Positions 11,945 through 22,329 of a DNA stretch of 64,000 nucleotides are shown piece after piece. The stretch's first letter is position 1. Each line of letters starts with the position of its first letter. Source of the DNA: Brachycybe producta (taxonomy: Eukaryota > Arthropoda > Diplopoda > Playtdesmida > Andrognathidae). The translations under genes and the position numbers were made by a program. The stretch covers positions 1,811,778-1,875,777 of the forward strand of contig JAUPFP010000023.1 in assembly GCA_036925085.1 (NCBI GenBank), in the 5' to 3' direction. Below the pieces are notes generated by a model. That model made no database searches, was not told the DNA's origin, and saw only the letters and a list, made by a program, of their open reading frames with translations.

Positions 11945-12057
11945 AAAATGACTACATTTGATAAATAACAACCTCACATGCAATCAGACCTGGCCTCGCA
12001 CATTATCAGCAAGCCTAGGTGCATTTGAGGCTATTTTCTATCAAATGTAGTCATTTT
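11945..12057. repeat. Inverted repeat with 19-bp arms
   Basis: AAAATGACTACATTTGATA at 11945-11963 is repeated inverted without mismatch at 12039-12057, around a 75-bp non-palindromic centre. It is probably the core of a small MITE whose ends I could not define. Confidence 0.6.
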
Positions 12058-13230
12058 TAAGTGTCTATATGCTATAGTGACTTACATTTATCTTAAAATA
12101 AATTGAGACCCAGGCCCAACCCACAAAACTTTATTTGAATTTGAATAATTATTATGCAAGCAGCCCAGAAGGCCTGTGGCATAGTGTCTTATTTAGTCCA
12201 AAATCAGCAGCATTGTCAAAATAAACTTCTATTACCTATACTATGCATGCAACCCCATGCAAATATCATATTGAGTATAGGGCTCAACTCTGCAAAGTGA
12301 GCTCAGCCCACCAAACTCATAGGAACCACAAAGACTAACAAGGCACACAAAGCCCACCTGGGTGCACAAACCCCAACCAACCAGACCCATGAAGTTCACT
12401 CTTCCTATGAGCTTTATTGTAGGTTTATTTGTATATTAAGAGATTCATATGAAGAGAACAAGTTCAAATCAAGGGCTGCTGTTGAACAAGTAATAATTAT
12501 TTCCCAATAAATTTTAATAAAAATAAAACAAATCAAACAAAAAAAAAATTTCAACAAATTGAGGAAATCAGGAAAATACACCCATTGTTTGTTAAAAGGG
12601 AAAGTATAAAAAAGCGCTCTTTTTCTGCTCTGAATCAGCTGTTTGTAACTATTTGAATGTCGTCATCATTGTAAAATTGAAAAGCAAAGAAAGACAAGAT
12701 GACGGAGGGAGGCTGTGTGTATGTCTTTCAGTGAGGCAGTGTATGCTGGGGGGAAACGGGAGGAGGAGATGAATACAAAACATGGGAAGGGAAAGAAAGA
12801 TGTGAGCCCTGGTCCCCTGGATGATGCTGCTGCTGCTGCTGTGGGTTTCTTCTCCCCCCTTCCGTTCTCTCTTTCTATGTGTGGTGTTTTATTTGCGCCT
12901 TGCGTTCACCACAATTCTCTAGAGACGTATCCATCCGCACAACGGTTTCATCGAAATACACAAACCAGGTGTAATATGTAATAATCAAGATGGGAAAGGA
13001 ATAAAAACGAAAACAAGGGAATTTTAAAATAGATATTTATTATAAGCGTATAAAAATTTGAAAAGATTATAAAAACCTCAATTTTTGTTTGTTTCAAAAG
13101 GAAGCTTGAAATAAACTTCTCTACTTATAAACAAACACTATTTTATAGATGTTATCGTCAAAGTAAAAAAAAATGTTATTATGGCATAATTTCTATAGTC
13201 ATTATACAAAACGAAAAATATAATAGTGTT
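12058..13230. other. Spacer with a GC-richer patch at 12690-12960
   Basis: 12100-12410 contains decayed repeat words (GAGCTCAGCCCA, GGCCCAACCCAC) also seen in similar style at 31610-31830. The 12690-12960 patch has GGAGG tracts, a CTG run near 12826-12841 and several CpGs. It lies 2.5 kb upstream of the ZEB exon and could be regulatory, but no specific motif supports this. No gene. Confidence 0.4.
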
Positions 13231-13470
13231 TTTGCAAAATTACTATTATTTTAAGCATTGTGCAAAATTACTAACATTTTAAGCATTGCGCAGAATTATT
13301 AGCATTTTAGGCACTGTGCAGAATTATAAGCATTTTAGGCATTGTGCAAAATTATTAGCATTTTAGGCATTGTGCAGAATTATAAGCATTTTAGGCATTG
13401 TGCAGAATTATAAGCATTGAGCAGAATTATTAGCATTTTAGGCATTGTGCAAAATTACTAGCATTTTAGC
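13231..13470. repeat. Minisatellite, unit about 28 bp, nine copies
   Basis: The unit is ATTGTGCAGAATTATAAGC followed by ATTTTAGGC. Nine copies of the GTGCARAAT core are visible; the unit near the end (ATTGAGCAGAAT) follows a shortened spacer. Adjacent copies differ by a few substitutions. A single related unit occurs at about 46850 (TGCAATTCTACTAGCATTTTA). Confidence 0.85.
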
Positions 13471-14039
13471 AAATCTTCAAAATGTTAGTAAAGTATTATC
13501 TGGTCCTGTTTAGGGCCCGCCTAATGTATAGTCCTTCTGGTAAATTCTTCTTGGTAAATTTCCACAATGACTAGTGAATCTGGAGAATATACGGTATTAT
13601 TTTGACGGCCAATATCTTTTAAAATAAACTTTTTATGGCAGTTTTTAAAATACAATTTATCGTTTTTCAGTAGTGTTATTTGAAGCTGGCCCCTTAGCCA
13701 TAAAAAATAAGAAATTTTGCATTTTTATAACAGTCATATAAAAGTTTCTTTTCAAATGTATAAAATCATAACAATGATCTATACACCTTTTGTTACTCTT
13801 TTTTAAGTTTTTAATAAATATTTCATTGTAAGATATGGTTTGGTAAAAAAAAAACCGTTAAAAGGTAAGTAATGGACATCACAGTTTATTTTTGTGAAAA
13901 TCGTCCATAAAAAAATAAAACAATTTAAATAAAACAGGTAATTTATTGATTTTTATATATAAAAAAAATAATTATGCCGCTTTTTTAGTCTATTTTTGGC
14001 GGCTTATCTTTTAAAGCCAAAAAAAAAAAGCTAGCGGCT
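13471..14039. other. AT-rich spacer before the promoter region
   Basis: Contains a family A-like word (TCTTTTAAAATAAACTTTTT near 13614) and A/T runs. No gene was seen. Confidence 0.45.
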
Positions 14040-14761
14040 TGCAAGTTAAAAGCAGTAAATGGAGGGAGAGAGTTTATAGGACAAAAGACGAGTAGAATGA
14101 TGCACCACAAGCGGGTATATCTCACGGTTCTCACCGAAGACGAAAGAAAAGTCCGTGGAAAAAAAACCGGACCAGAGAGGGAGATACACAAAGAGGGGGG
14201 GGGGTCGGTTCTCTCTTGTATTTCATTTTGTACGAAATGAAAGGGCGGAGCAACCTGAGCGAGGTGAGAACTCTTCATCCAATAAGAAACAAGCAGGATA
14301 CAACGAATCATGAAAGCGTATTTTTTTTTTTATAAAAATTGATTCTATGACTTCCTCGTCAATTTCATTCCTATGGATTTGGGGCATCCCTGTCGCCCCT
14401 ATTCCTACTACTACTGATGCTGTTATTGTTCGCCCTCTTAGCCTCCTCCTCCTCCTTCTCAACGTTGAAATTAACGTTGTAGTAAAGCGCCCAATTGCAC
14501 CTTTTGGCCACACGATCTCCCTCTGGAGGAGGAGGAGAAGGAGAAGACGACTAAAAAAAAGGGGGAAGAGGAGGAGGAGGAGGGGTGAAATTTCTCTCAT
14601 CCACCCACTCTCTCATCTCTCTCTCTCTCTCTCGCACCATCCCTTTCCTCCTATCCACCTTCTTTCTCATCTTTCTTTCAGTATTTGTGTTGCGTGCATG
14701 TGTTTCAGTTGAAGCACCTCTATATAGAAAGGAAGAAAGAGAGAGAGGAGGGAGAGAGATT

Positions 14762-14895
14762 ATGGCGGCGTCGGTGGCGACGATGACGGTGTTACTGGAC
14801 GCAGCATCATCATCTTCATTATCATCATTCGCGTTGTTGATTCAAAGACGTTGTTGCATTGTTGTATTCGGAATCTCTATTCGTTGTCTACCTTG
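14762..14895 (+). other. Possible spliced 5' leader exon or alternative first exon
   Basis: An open frame starts at ATGGCGGCGTCG (14762) and runs through an acceptable splice donor, TTG|GTAAAG, at 14895/14896 before a TAA at 14897. The first good acceptor downstream is TCTTTTTCAG ending at 15118. Splicing these would give a leader joined to the exon holding the ZEB start. Alternatively this is simply unspliced 5' UTR with an upstream ORF of 45 residues. The encoded peptide (serine-rich, then hydrophobic) resembles nothing I know. Confidence 0.25.
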
Positions 14896-15349
14896 GTAAA
14901 GAGATCAAACCTTCCCGCGTTTATCAGCAGCAACAGCATCTGACCTGATCAGATCATTTCATTCTTTTTTTATTAAAAAAAAAGACACCTTCAAAGAAGA
15001 AGAAAGAAAGAAAGAAAAAAAGATGAACAAAAGAGAATACTAATGATATTTTTTCGACGGTATTGCATGTTGCAACGTTTGACGACCGTGTAAAAACCAC
15101 GTTTATTTTCTTTTTCAGTTAACCGTCAAAAGAACATAAGAAGAAGAAGAAGAGAGAAAAAAAAACAGCATCATCATCATCGTTTTGTTGTTTAGTCGTC
15201 GGAGAGAAGAAAAAAAAAGTGCGAGTGTTTTGTATGAAAGCTTGACGGCATGGTCCGTACTTGTAGTCGCGTTTGTTTAAATATAGTTTACGCGGTGACA
15301 ACGACGAAGACAACGAGAACGACGACGACGACGACGACGGCGGTGGCTG

Positions 15350-15405
15350 ATGAAAATAGATGTACGCGTTTTTCTGTTTGCCGTTTGCCGATGATGAACA
15401 AATGA
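15350..15405 (+). other. Two short upstream ORFs before the ZEB start
   Basis: ATG at 15350 opens a 14-codon frame ending TGA at 15392-15394. ATGATG at 15391 opens a 4-codon frame, in the same frame as ZEB, ending TGA at 15403-15405. The second stop also proves that the ZEB reading frame cannot extend further upstream without splicing. Such uORFs can lower translation of the main frame; whether they do here is unknown. Confidence 0.5.
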
Positions 15406-15432
15406 AACAAGGACAACGTCATCTTCATCATC

Positions 15433-15520
15433 ATGATGGCAGAAGAATCCAATGCGGCGGCCGTTGTTGTCGTGTCCAGGTGTACACGTAGGAAACAGGC
15501 CAATCCACGGCGAAAAAACG
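15433..15520 (+). CDS. ZEB: First coding exon of a ZEB/zfh-1 family transcription factor
   Basis: ZEB proteins are nuclear repressors with two zinc-finger clusters and a degenerate homeodomain that bind CACCTG E-boxes and drive epithelial-mesenchymal and neural programmes. This exon encodes only the N-terminus: tandem start codons (15433, 15436), an acidic/alanine/valine stretch, then RCTRRKQANPRRKN. Vertebrate ZEB1 and ZEB2 begin with MADGPRCKRRKQANPRR followed by NN or KN (from memory). The RRKQxxPR type of motif recruits the NuRD corepressor in ZEB2, FOG and SALL proteins. The exon ends with a split codon (phase 1, base G at 15520) at donor G|GTAAAA; the vertebrate genes are remembered to break at the same residue, the next codon being valine (GTN). 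The TGA at 15403 fixes the frame start. SALL or BCL11 (MSRRKQ starts) fit less well because of the RCxRRKQANPRRKN match. The zinc fingers lie beyond the window. Confidence 0.85.
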
Positions 15521-15599
15521 GTAAAACTCCCTTTATTTCTTTGGGAGGGTTTTTTCGTGAAGATTGTTGCGCTTTTTTTCTTAATTATTAATTAACATG

Positions 15600-16320
15600 A
15601 TTTATTATGAACAAGTTGATTTTCGAACTATTTTTTATTATTATTATTATTATTATTTTGTAATTTTCACGAGCAAAATTAAGAAAAACTAGGTAAGTGT
15701 TTTTTTTTAAAAAAACTAGAAGGGTAGCTCGCAATCATTTAAAAATATTTTCATGTTATTATCTTTCAAAATAAACTTTTTATTGACGAAAATTAAAAAA
15801 AAAATATCGTCTGCTTTTAAAGTTTGGGTCATTTTCAAACTGACTTAAAAAAAAGCTTATTTTCAAAAAAAGATATCAAACGTGAAATTACTCTTAAGTG
15901 ATATAGTTACTCTTCTAGTTTCTAAAACACTTTTTTAGTTTCGCTTGATTTTGCACCTGATTTCTGTATTTCACGAACAAATTTAAGACAAACTAAAAAA
16001 GTGTTTTTTTAGAAACTAGAAGGGTAGCTTACAATCATTTAAAAAATATTTTCATGTTAACATCTTTCAAAATAAACTTTTTATTGACGAAAATTAAAAA
16101 AAATATCGTCTGCTTTTAAAGTTTGGGTCATTTTCAAACTGACATAAAAAAAAGCTTATTTTGAAAAAGATATCAACATAAAAATAACCATAAGTGACTA
16201 TGTTACCCTTTCTAGTTTCTAAAACTCATCCAAGTTTCTCGTGATTTTGCATCTGAAAAACAGAATAACCAATCAAGAGATCGAGAAGCGTTTTTACACT
16301 TTAAAATTTAATTTAATACG
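15600..16320. repeat. Family A, two tandem copies (A3 and A4)
   Basis: Two units of roughly 330-350 bp follow each other in the same orientation: CTAGAAGGGTAGCTCGCAATC (near 15715) and CTAGAAGGGTAGCTTACAATC (near 16016). Each has ATTTTCATGTTA, TTTTTATTGACGAAAATT and ATATCGTCTGCTTTTAAAG, then the inverted arm TCTAGTTTCTAAAAC. Their cores are very alike, closer to each other than to other copies, so they look like a local duplication. The array starts about 80 bp after the ZEB splice donor. An ATT run lies at 15638-15657. Confidence 0.75.
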
Positions 16321-16689
16321 AAAATGAAAAAAGAACATTGATCATCATCATCATCATCAACGAAAATTGCAACTTTTGCAATAATTTATAGAAAAAAAGT
16401 GATAAATATGACCAAAAAAAATGATAAAATCACGAAAAGAAATATATTTCGAATAATGACCAGAGAAATATGAAAATAATTGCTATTTTTTGTTGTGAAA
16501 ATTATTTAAATAATAAAGAAAAAAGTTTTAGCATCTTTTATAATAATAGGCCTATATAAGTTTTTTTGTTGTTGTTGGCATTTTTGGATGTTTTAAAATA
16601 CACTATTATTGTTTATTTTGAAAACTTTCAAAAACTTTTAAAAAATATGTTTTTAATCAAACTCTGACTTTATTCTGTATTTTAAGAAA

Positions 16690-16995
16690 AAAAAATTTAA
16701 AAAAATGGAAACTTAAAAATATTTTATAAACTAGAAGGGTTGCTTTATCATTTAAGAATATTTTCATATTCGATATCTTTCAAAATAAACTTTTTTTAAA
16801 TGATTTTAAAAATGACCCAACTTGAATTGAAGAAAATATTTTTTTTTACAAAAAAATTCTTGTCAATAAAAAGTTTATTTTGAAAGATATCAACATGAAA
16901 ATATAGTATTAAATGATTCAGTTATCGTTCTAGTTTCTAAAAAAAACACACTTTCTATAGTTTCTCTTAACGTTACTCTTTGAAACGCAAAAATA
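16690..16995. repeat. Family A foldback copy (A5)
   Basis: Left arm TAAACTAGAAGGGTTGCTTT (near 16728), right arm inverted at TCGTTCTAGTTTCTAAAAAA (near 16925). The core contains TTATTTTGAAAGATATCAAC near 16876. No coding sequence. Confidence 0.65.
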
Positions 16996-16999
16996 ACGT

Positions 17000-18290
17000 G
17001 CGGAAATTTCGAAAAATCAGCTTTGTTAGCAAAAAAAACAAAAAAACATTTTATTGAATTTACGGAAAAGAAACGTTTTACGGCCGATGATGTCCTAAAA
17101 CAATGATAAAGCTAAGATTGCGTCACGGTTTCAGAACTAAGCATTTTTATTTTAAGCAACATTTTTCTAATATGGAACGAATTGAAAGGTTTTTATTTTA
17201 AAATAATTGTGAATCTGAGTTTTTACATTTTGAAAACTCAAGAAATTCTAAAAATTATCTTTATTTTGATTATCATTTTTTGTTAATCATTTTAACAAGT
17301 CTTTTAAGGTTTTTAGTTTTACAGTATAGGAGGCCTATAACGGAGGATCCTATTGATAAAATGATGGACATTGGTTATTGGTGGTTTTTACTGACCCATG
17401 AAATCAGCAAAAAAACACACTTGATTGACCTTAGAGACGTTTGTTTCCCTTCTTTTGAACGTCCGAAGTCCCTTTTCCTTTCCTTTAAAAGTTCTTCTAT
17501 GGGGGCGGGGGGTTTGGCAAGCAGGCAGGCAGGCAGTAGCCATCATGGCACGACTTCTCCATAAAGAAAAATATGGGAAGAATAGGGGATTGGGTGGAGA
17601 GAAGGAAAAGGTGGAAGGGGCACCTTATATAGGGGCCTCTTTTTTCCTGTTTGCCTATATTTAGGTTTACGTATTTTTTTTATGTCTGGCTGTCTGTCTT
17701 GTCTGAAAATTCTGAAAACGCCATCTTGGCTTGTGCCCATTGAAGGTAAAAACTATTCTTCATTTGGGACATCCCCCCCCCCTATTTATAATATATACCA
17801 GGTGTGTGATTTTTACCGGTGCGTGTGTGTGTGTATATGTAGTAGGGAGAGAAATAAAAGAACAATGGGAACGTGCGCCCTAATCCTTAGGGTGATGCCC
17901 TTTGCTTTTAAGAGTTGTTTCATTTTCTCTAACAATATCAATGAATATTTTTTTTTAAAAAAAAATATATAAATATAAAGTAACATGTATCTATTTATAG
18001 GTATAAGAATGGTTTTCATCATTCTTAATTTGATTTCGGATGAAATTTGATTTGTTCCAATGTCTGTGTCACCCACCCTCCCTCCTTCTTTCCTCTTTGT
18101 GCGGCCCCCGTCAAGATTTGAAAAAAATCTAAACATTGAAAAAAGCAGAAACAGAGAGAGCCGTCGTTCAAGATTCAAAACCCCCCGAAAAATCAAAAAG
18201 AAAACACAGAAAAAGAGGACTCCTCTCTCTCTCTCGCTTGCAAACCATACTCTCCCATCATTCATGTAACCGTCGTTCGTTTTGTTTCGT
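17000..18290. other. Intronic spacer with GC-richer patches
   Basis: 17480-17660 holds GGGGGCGGGG, GCAGGCAGGCAGGCAG and purine tracts. 17795-17840 holds CCAGGTGTGTG (an AGGTG/CACCT ZEB-type half site) beside TACCGGTG. 18060-18260 has several CpGs. Overlapping open frames on both strands show no domain; I treat them as chance. Regulatory content is plausible this close to the promoter. Confidence 0.4.
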
Positions 18291-18292
18291 TC

Positions 18293-18306
18293 GTTGTCTT
18301 GGCAAC
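18293..18306. promoter_or_regulatory. RFX X-box-like motif GTTGTCTTGGCAAC
   Basis: The 14-mer fits RYYNYYWWRRNRAC and shares both half sites with the motif at 6016-6029 (only one centre base differs). It lies 2.8 kb inside the intron, next to a GACC repeat (18320-18333). Function is inferred from sequence only. Confidence 0.35.
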
Positions 18307-18398
18307 GAAAAAAAAAACCGACCGACCGACACACACTTACTTGCAGTTGTCAAGTCTCTTAGTTTCTCTGTTGCACGTGTCTTTTTTTCACTATTATA

Positions 18399-18577
18399 TA
18401 GTGGAAACCGCTTAATATGAAAACGAGTAACAAAGAAATCGGATAACACGAAATAAATATATTTTCGGCTCGGTTTCTTAGAATAACATTAAAAAAATGT
18501 TATCCTCTTAACACAAAATTGGTTTAACACGACAAATATTTCGGTCTGTTTCAATTCGTGTTAAACGGTTTTCAGTG
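18399..18577. mobile_element. pogo/Tigger-like MITE
   Basis: The left end is TAGTGGAAACCGCTTAATAT. The right end reverse-complemented is CACTGAAAACCGTTTAACAC. Such GGAAACCGTTTAACACGAA ends are characteristic of pogo-type Tc1/mariner elements. The middle has further inverted words (TTAACACGAC, GATAACACGA). About 180 bp, no transposase. The left end is preceded by TA; the right flank is not clearly TA. Confidence 0.55.
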
Positions 18578-18644
18578 GTGATGGAACAAATTCCAAACTG
18601 AAAAAAAAATGTCAAGCGGAATAATAATAGCCAAACATAAATGC

Positions 18645-18769
18645 CAGTTGGCCAGTTGGAATACGCGCCAAATTTAATAAACGCCAAACTAAATAAGCGC
18701 CAAATTGAACAAACGCCACACTTCTTCAGTTTGTTCAATTTGGCGCTTTTTTTCGGTCGCCTCATACTG
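18645..18769. repeat. Family F foldback repeat, copy 2 (complete-looking)
   Basis: The left part starts CAGTTGGCCAGTTGGAATAC and goes on GCGCCAAATTTAATAAACGCC in broken form. The right end reverse-complemented starts CAGTATGAGGCGACCGAAAA and leads into AAGCGCCAAATTGAACAAAC. The centre repeats GCGCCAAATTGAACAAACGCC words as in copy 1. Confidence 0.55.
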
Positions 18770-19599
18770 TATATAGGCGCACTCAGGGTTCGTTTCTTTA
18801 ATGGCCACTATATACTACGATTATAACATACCCCGTTCTCTTCCTCACGCTTGTCTTGGTTCAGATTCCGCATCCAGGGGATAGATATAGGTCCAGATAA
18901 CTTTATGCTGAGCTGCATGCAAATATGTTGGGAATTGTATTGTATTCAATCTCGTGCTCCTACTTGTGTATTGTCCCCCCCCCCCTCGGGCCCTCGATGG
19001 CGTCATGGGCGCTTGCGCCTTTTGCCACCGTACCAATAATAATAATAATACGAAACAATATGTTACGCCATCCGTTGTTGTTTGTGACATTAGCCGTCAA
19101 AAGAAAGAAAAAATGACAAAATCCAGGTGTTTCTTTCAGAGCCATGTTTATGTTGTGTCAAACCAAGTGATTCAGGTCTCATAGACTTTATAGATAAAAG
19201 TCCTGTCTCAAGACTACATGTACTAACTATTCTACATCAGAACAAAAAATGCATAAAATTATAACTTGTTTTTTTTTAAATCTTAATTTGAAGAATGGCC
19301 ACTTGGCCATGCTAAGCAAAATGACCTAAATCAGTTTCTGGCATCCATTTTGTAAACAGACAAACAAGATTGTTTTGTATTCACCTTTGCATCTGTGTGA
19401 AAGAATATTCTTAATATCAAAATTATAAAGGGGTGTCTCAATAATGAGCAAACAAGAAATTACATGCTCGCAATTTTACGTTCGAATGATGGAATCAGAT
19501 TCATCCAGCAACCAAATCATGATCACGTAACAAAAAAGTATAGTTTGCTAGCAAACAATGGTTGCTTGTTCCCTCTGCTCACTATTCTGAACAGAGGTA
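18770..19599. other. Intronic spacer, no gene seen
   Basis: Contains a C run (18976-18985) next to CTCGGGCCCTCGATGG and an AAT run near 19036. Several overlapping open frames are chance. No repeat family was identified. Confidence 0.4.
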
Positions 19600-19608
19600 A
19601 GATGGCTC

Positions 19609-19813
19609 ACAGGCATTTAGAAATCGGGACGAACTTCAGTTGGCTCAGCCCTTTTTATGACGACCGGCAACTACTAATTGGTTCGTTGTGTGGTTCGATG
19701 TTGAAAAGGGCGGAGCATGTGACGTCAGACTACATAACCAACTAATTAGAAGTTGCGTTCGTCATAAAAAGGGCGGAGCCAACTGAAGTTGGTCCCGATT
19801 TCTAAATGCCTGT
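19609..19813. mobile_element. Family C palindromic MITE, copy 1 (205 bp)
   Basis: Ends are ACAGGCATTTAGAAATCGGG and, reverse-complemented, ACAGGCATTTAGAAATCGGG as well. The arms run nearly to the centre (GGCTCAGCCC / GGCTCCGCCC, CTTTTTATGACGA in both). Flanking 9-mers AGATGGCTC (19600-19608) and ACACGGCTC (19814-19822) match at 7 of 9. A duplication of about 9 bp with arm-length terminal repeats suggests a Mutator-like (MULE) origin. The centre carries TGACGTCA at 19720-19727. Confidence 0.75.
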
Positions 19814-19822
19814 ACACGGCTC

Positions 19823-20330
19823 AGCTATGGTTGAATGCAACCACTTTGGTTTACAAGGTTGAATTGGTGGTCTAAGAGTAGTGTCTCCAGCAAACAGTCT
19901 CTGGAGACTGTTGCTGGCTGCTCGCTCATTTGGTTCCCTAATTTGCCTCAAGCCTAACTCTTTATGTTCCAATGTTTCTTTGAACTGATTTTGCAAAATT
20001 TTTACATAACTAATGTTTAATTATTGCAAGTTGTGTCTTTATTAAAACTGTCAATTTTTTTTTCCAAACACAAACAAAAAGAGCAACTGTCAGAACAAAA
20101 GAAGTGACTTGATAACTGTCTTTTGATTGGTTCAAGTGAAAACAACAATGGACATTAAACAAAGTTAAACTTAAAACTTTTCCATAGACTAACTATATAT
20201 ATGTATATACAGTATATATATGCAGAGCTTTATCTTGCATTATGTTAGGATTTGTTAGCTTATGTTTAGCAATAAAATCAGAAAATGAACCTACGGTATT
20301 TCATGCATAAAGTGTGTTCCATTTCACTCG
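19823..20330. other. Intronic spacer, nothing recognised
   Basis: AT-rich; a short inverted repeat around 19893-19920 (CAGTCTCTGGAGACTG) is visible. No gene. Confidence 0.4.
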
Positions 20331-20600
20331 ATTCCATTTCAAACTATATCATCTCGGACGATGATGATGATAAGATTTGTAAGTGGAGGCTAGCATTAAG
20401 GCTCAGGAAGTTATGAGGCCTCTTCCACTTCCAACCTTCGTATATAGTTAGTTGTTTGGAATAGAATCGTTTGATACTGGAACACACACCGGTCGTGTAA
20501 TGAGGATTCAAACTTCCAATATAGCCAATCTCTTGAAAGTTCGAATCCCCATTACACGTTCTCAATTACAAACTTTGTGCGTACTTTATTCAGTACGTAT
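20331..20600. repeat. Family J inverted repeat, short form, with a second hairpin
   Basis: TGGAGGCTAGC (20382) is mirrored at a short distance by CCTCTTCCACTTCCAACCTTCG (20417), followed by GAATCGTTTGATACTGG. These are the family J words, here nearly back-to-back. A separate hairpin with arms of about 22 bp lies at 20494-20515 / 20537-20558 (CGTGTAATGAGGATTCAAAC and its complement with one or two differences). The GTTCGAATCCCC in it resembles a tRNA B box but there is no tRNA fold. Confidence 0.5.
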
Positions 20601-21260
20601 ACTATACCTATATGTACATATTATGTTGTTAGGATGGTACTCTGGCATTATGTTAGTTGTCACAGAGTTTTGTTTAATCATGCATAGCACGTTTACTCAT
20701 TAGGTTTTATCATTAGAGATTTTTCTCCAAAAAAAAAAACATTGTACATATATATTATACAATGTAAATGTATAAACATATACATGTACAACATTCGCAA
20801 TGAATGGAGACTAATGTAGAAAGAAATACAGACATGATGAGAAGGAGGATGCATTAAATGAATTGAATAGAAAGAGATGTGTTTATATTTATAAGCCACC
20901 CCACCCCCTACACATCCACATCCAATCGAATGATCACCTTAAAGGTAATATATACATATAGAGAGAGAGAGAAAGTGAAAAAAAGAGATTTGATGTCAAC
21001 GTCAATGAAAATTGCAACGGAAACTAGCAAACAAATGATTTCGGGTGTTTTAAAGCCAAACACTCTCTACGTGATTTGCCTATAGACTTGAGTTTTTTTG
21101 TATATTGAAGAAATGAGGGGAAAAAAAAGTAATCCTCTCAATAAATGACGATGCGAACGAACTGTCTGGCTGGCATACATTGTATTGTTTACCTGAGGCT
21201 GATGATGACATACAGCAATGAAATATAATTTATAAAAATACAACTTCATTTGGTATGTTT
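20601..21260. other. Intronic spacer, no gene seen
   Basis: Contains TATA-rich palindromic text near 20740-20790 (TGTACATATATATTATACAATGT type words) and a GA tract at 20960. Nothing else recognised. Confidence 0.4.
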
Positions 21261-22077
21261 CCATCTCAAACGACGAAGAGGATTGGAGGTGAAGGCTAGA
21301 TTTTAGTCTTAGCATTTTTAAGCAGATGATAGAAGGCTCTTGTCCTAAACCAACTTCAAAATAAATTGTGCAGAAAGGAACTATATTTGGGTAGGGGGTG
21401 ACCACTCTTAACAAAATTAGGGAGATTTTCCTACGAACCGATTCATAGAACTAACTCTCTTGCAGAATATTTTATGCATGAAAATAAACTTTCATTATGG
21501 AACTTTTTTTAATTTTCTGTCAATGCATTATTTCAGCTGCGCCAGAACACGTTGCAACTTTGCAATTGTTGTTGGGTTTATATATTTGGATTTTGACAAT
21601 GCATTGTTTTGCATTGTTCTGCTGCCACAAAAGCCTTCTTTTGGCTGCTTGCAGAGTAATTTTTCAAGTTGAGTTTCAAATGCAATATGCAAAGCGCCAG
21701 CATTGCTCACCCCTCTTGAGTTTCTAACATTGAAGACATTCTACATAAACAAGCAATTCAAAGAAGCTCAAGTGTAGTGTACAAAGAAGTATAGTGTACT
21801 TTGCAGCAGCAGCAGTTTTTAAGACAAAATCTTAACTGTTTACATTCAATGTGTGGTCACCTATGGTTAATGAGGTAGCCAAGAAACGTTTCGATGATGG
21901 GCCTAACGTTTTTCGGATGGTGGACCAGACTTCGGCGAAGGGAAAACACATTTCCTTTCACTAGCGGCCACTGGGAGTGAAGAATTTTAATTTGGTCACT
22001 GGCACACTATGCAATCTCTTAATAGCTAGCCTCTACCTCCAACCCTCGTCGTCGTGAGAGATGGAATCGTTTGAGAT
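21261..22077. mobile_element. Family J inverted-repeat element (about 820 bp)
   Basis: Left end CCATCTCAAACGACGAAGAG then GATTGGAGGTGAAGGCTAG. Right end GCTAGCCTCTACCTCCAACC then CTCGTCGTCG and GGAATCGTTTGAGAT. The arms of about 45 bp are inverted. A sister with the same arms lies at 58552-59190. The open frames inside (21460-21727) show no transposase motif. Superfamily unknown. Confidence 0.5.
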
Positions 22078-22329
22078 TTACACAGGCCCACTTTTATTCT
22101 GTTTCTAGAGATAGAAAAAAATAATTACGAATGCGCGAGATGTTTCTAAACAGTAAAAACAACAAGGAAATCAATTAATGAACAGTGGCACCACTGATGC
22201 AATTATAAGAGAATTTAGGACATATAAATTTTTACTTGTTACTAACGTTTAAGTGCGTGATTCCAACTTTAATCCTCCCCCCCCACCTCACGTATTTTAA
22301 ACGTAGCAACCGTTAAGCAGAACGGATAT

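Larger units (their letters stand above)
14040..15432 (+). promoter_or_regulatory. Candidate promoter and 5' UTR of the ZEB gene
   Basis: In a window otherwise poor in CpG, this stretch is locally rich in it, with strand-biased purine and pyrimidine tracts (GAGGAGGAGG near 14570, CTCTCTCTCT near 14617) and an ACG/GAC run at about 15298-15341. A TATA-like CTATATAG at 14721 precedes ATGGCGGCG at 14762, a YY1-like word common near start sites, by about 40 bp. The closest upstream in-frame stop to the ZEB ATG is TGA at 15403. The transcription start is not directly visible; TSS near 14750 is an inference. Confidence 0.5.

Noticed and set aside
14223-14712. Overlapping open frames on both strands in the promoter region
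   Set aside because: They translate purine/pyrimidine tracts (poly-Arg, poly-Leu) and carry no recognisable domain.
17813-18334. Longest open frame in the window (173 codons, minus strand)
   Set aside because: Composition is low-complexity (poly-Phe, poly-Arg); no family resemblance. Length alone is not enough in AT-rich DNA with few GC-type stops.
20537-20558. GTTCGAATCCCC resembling a tRNA B box
   Set aside because: No A box at the correct distance and no cloverleaf; it is one arm of a local inverted repeat.
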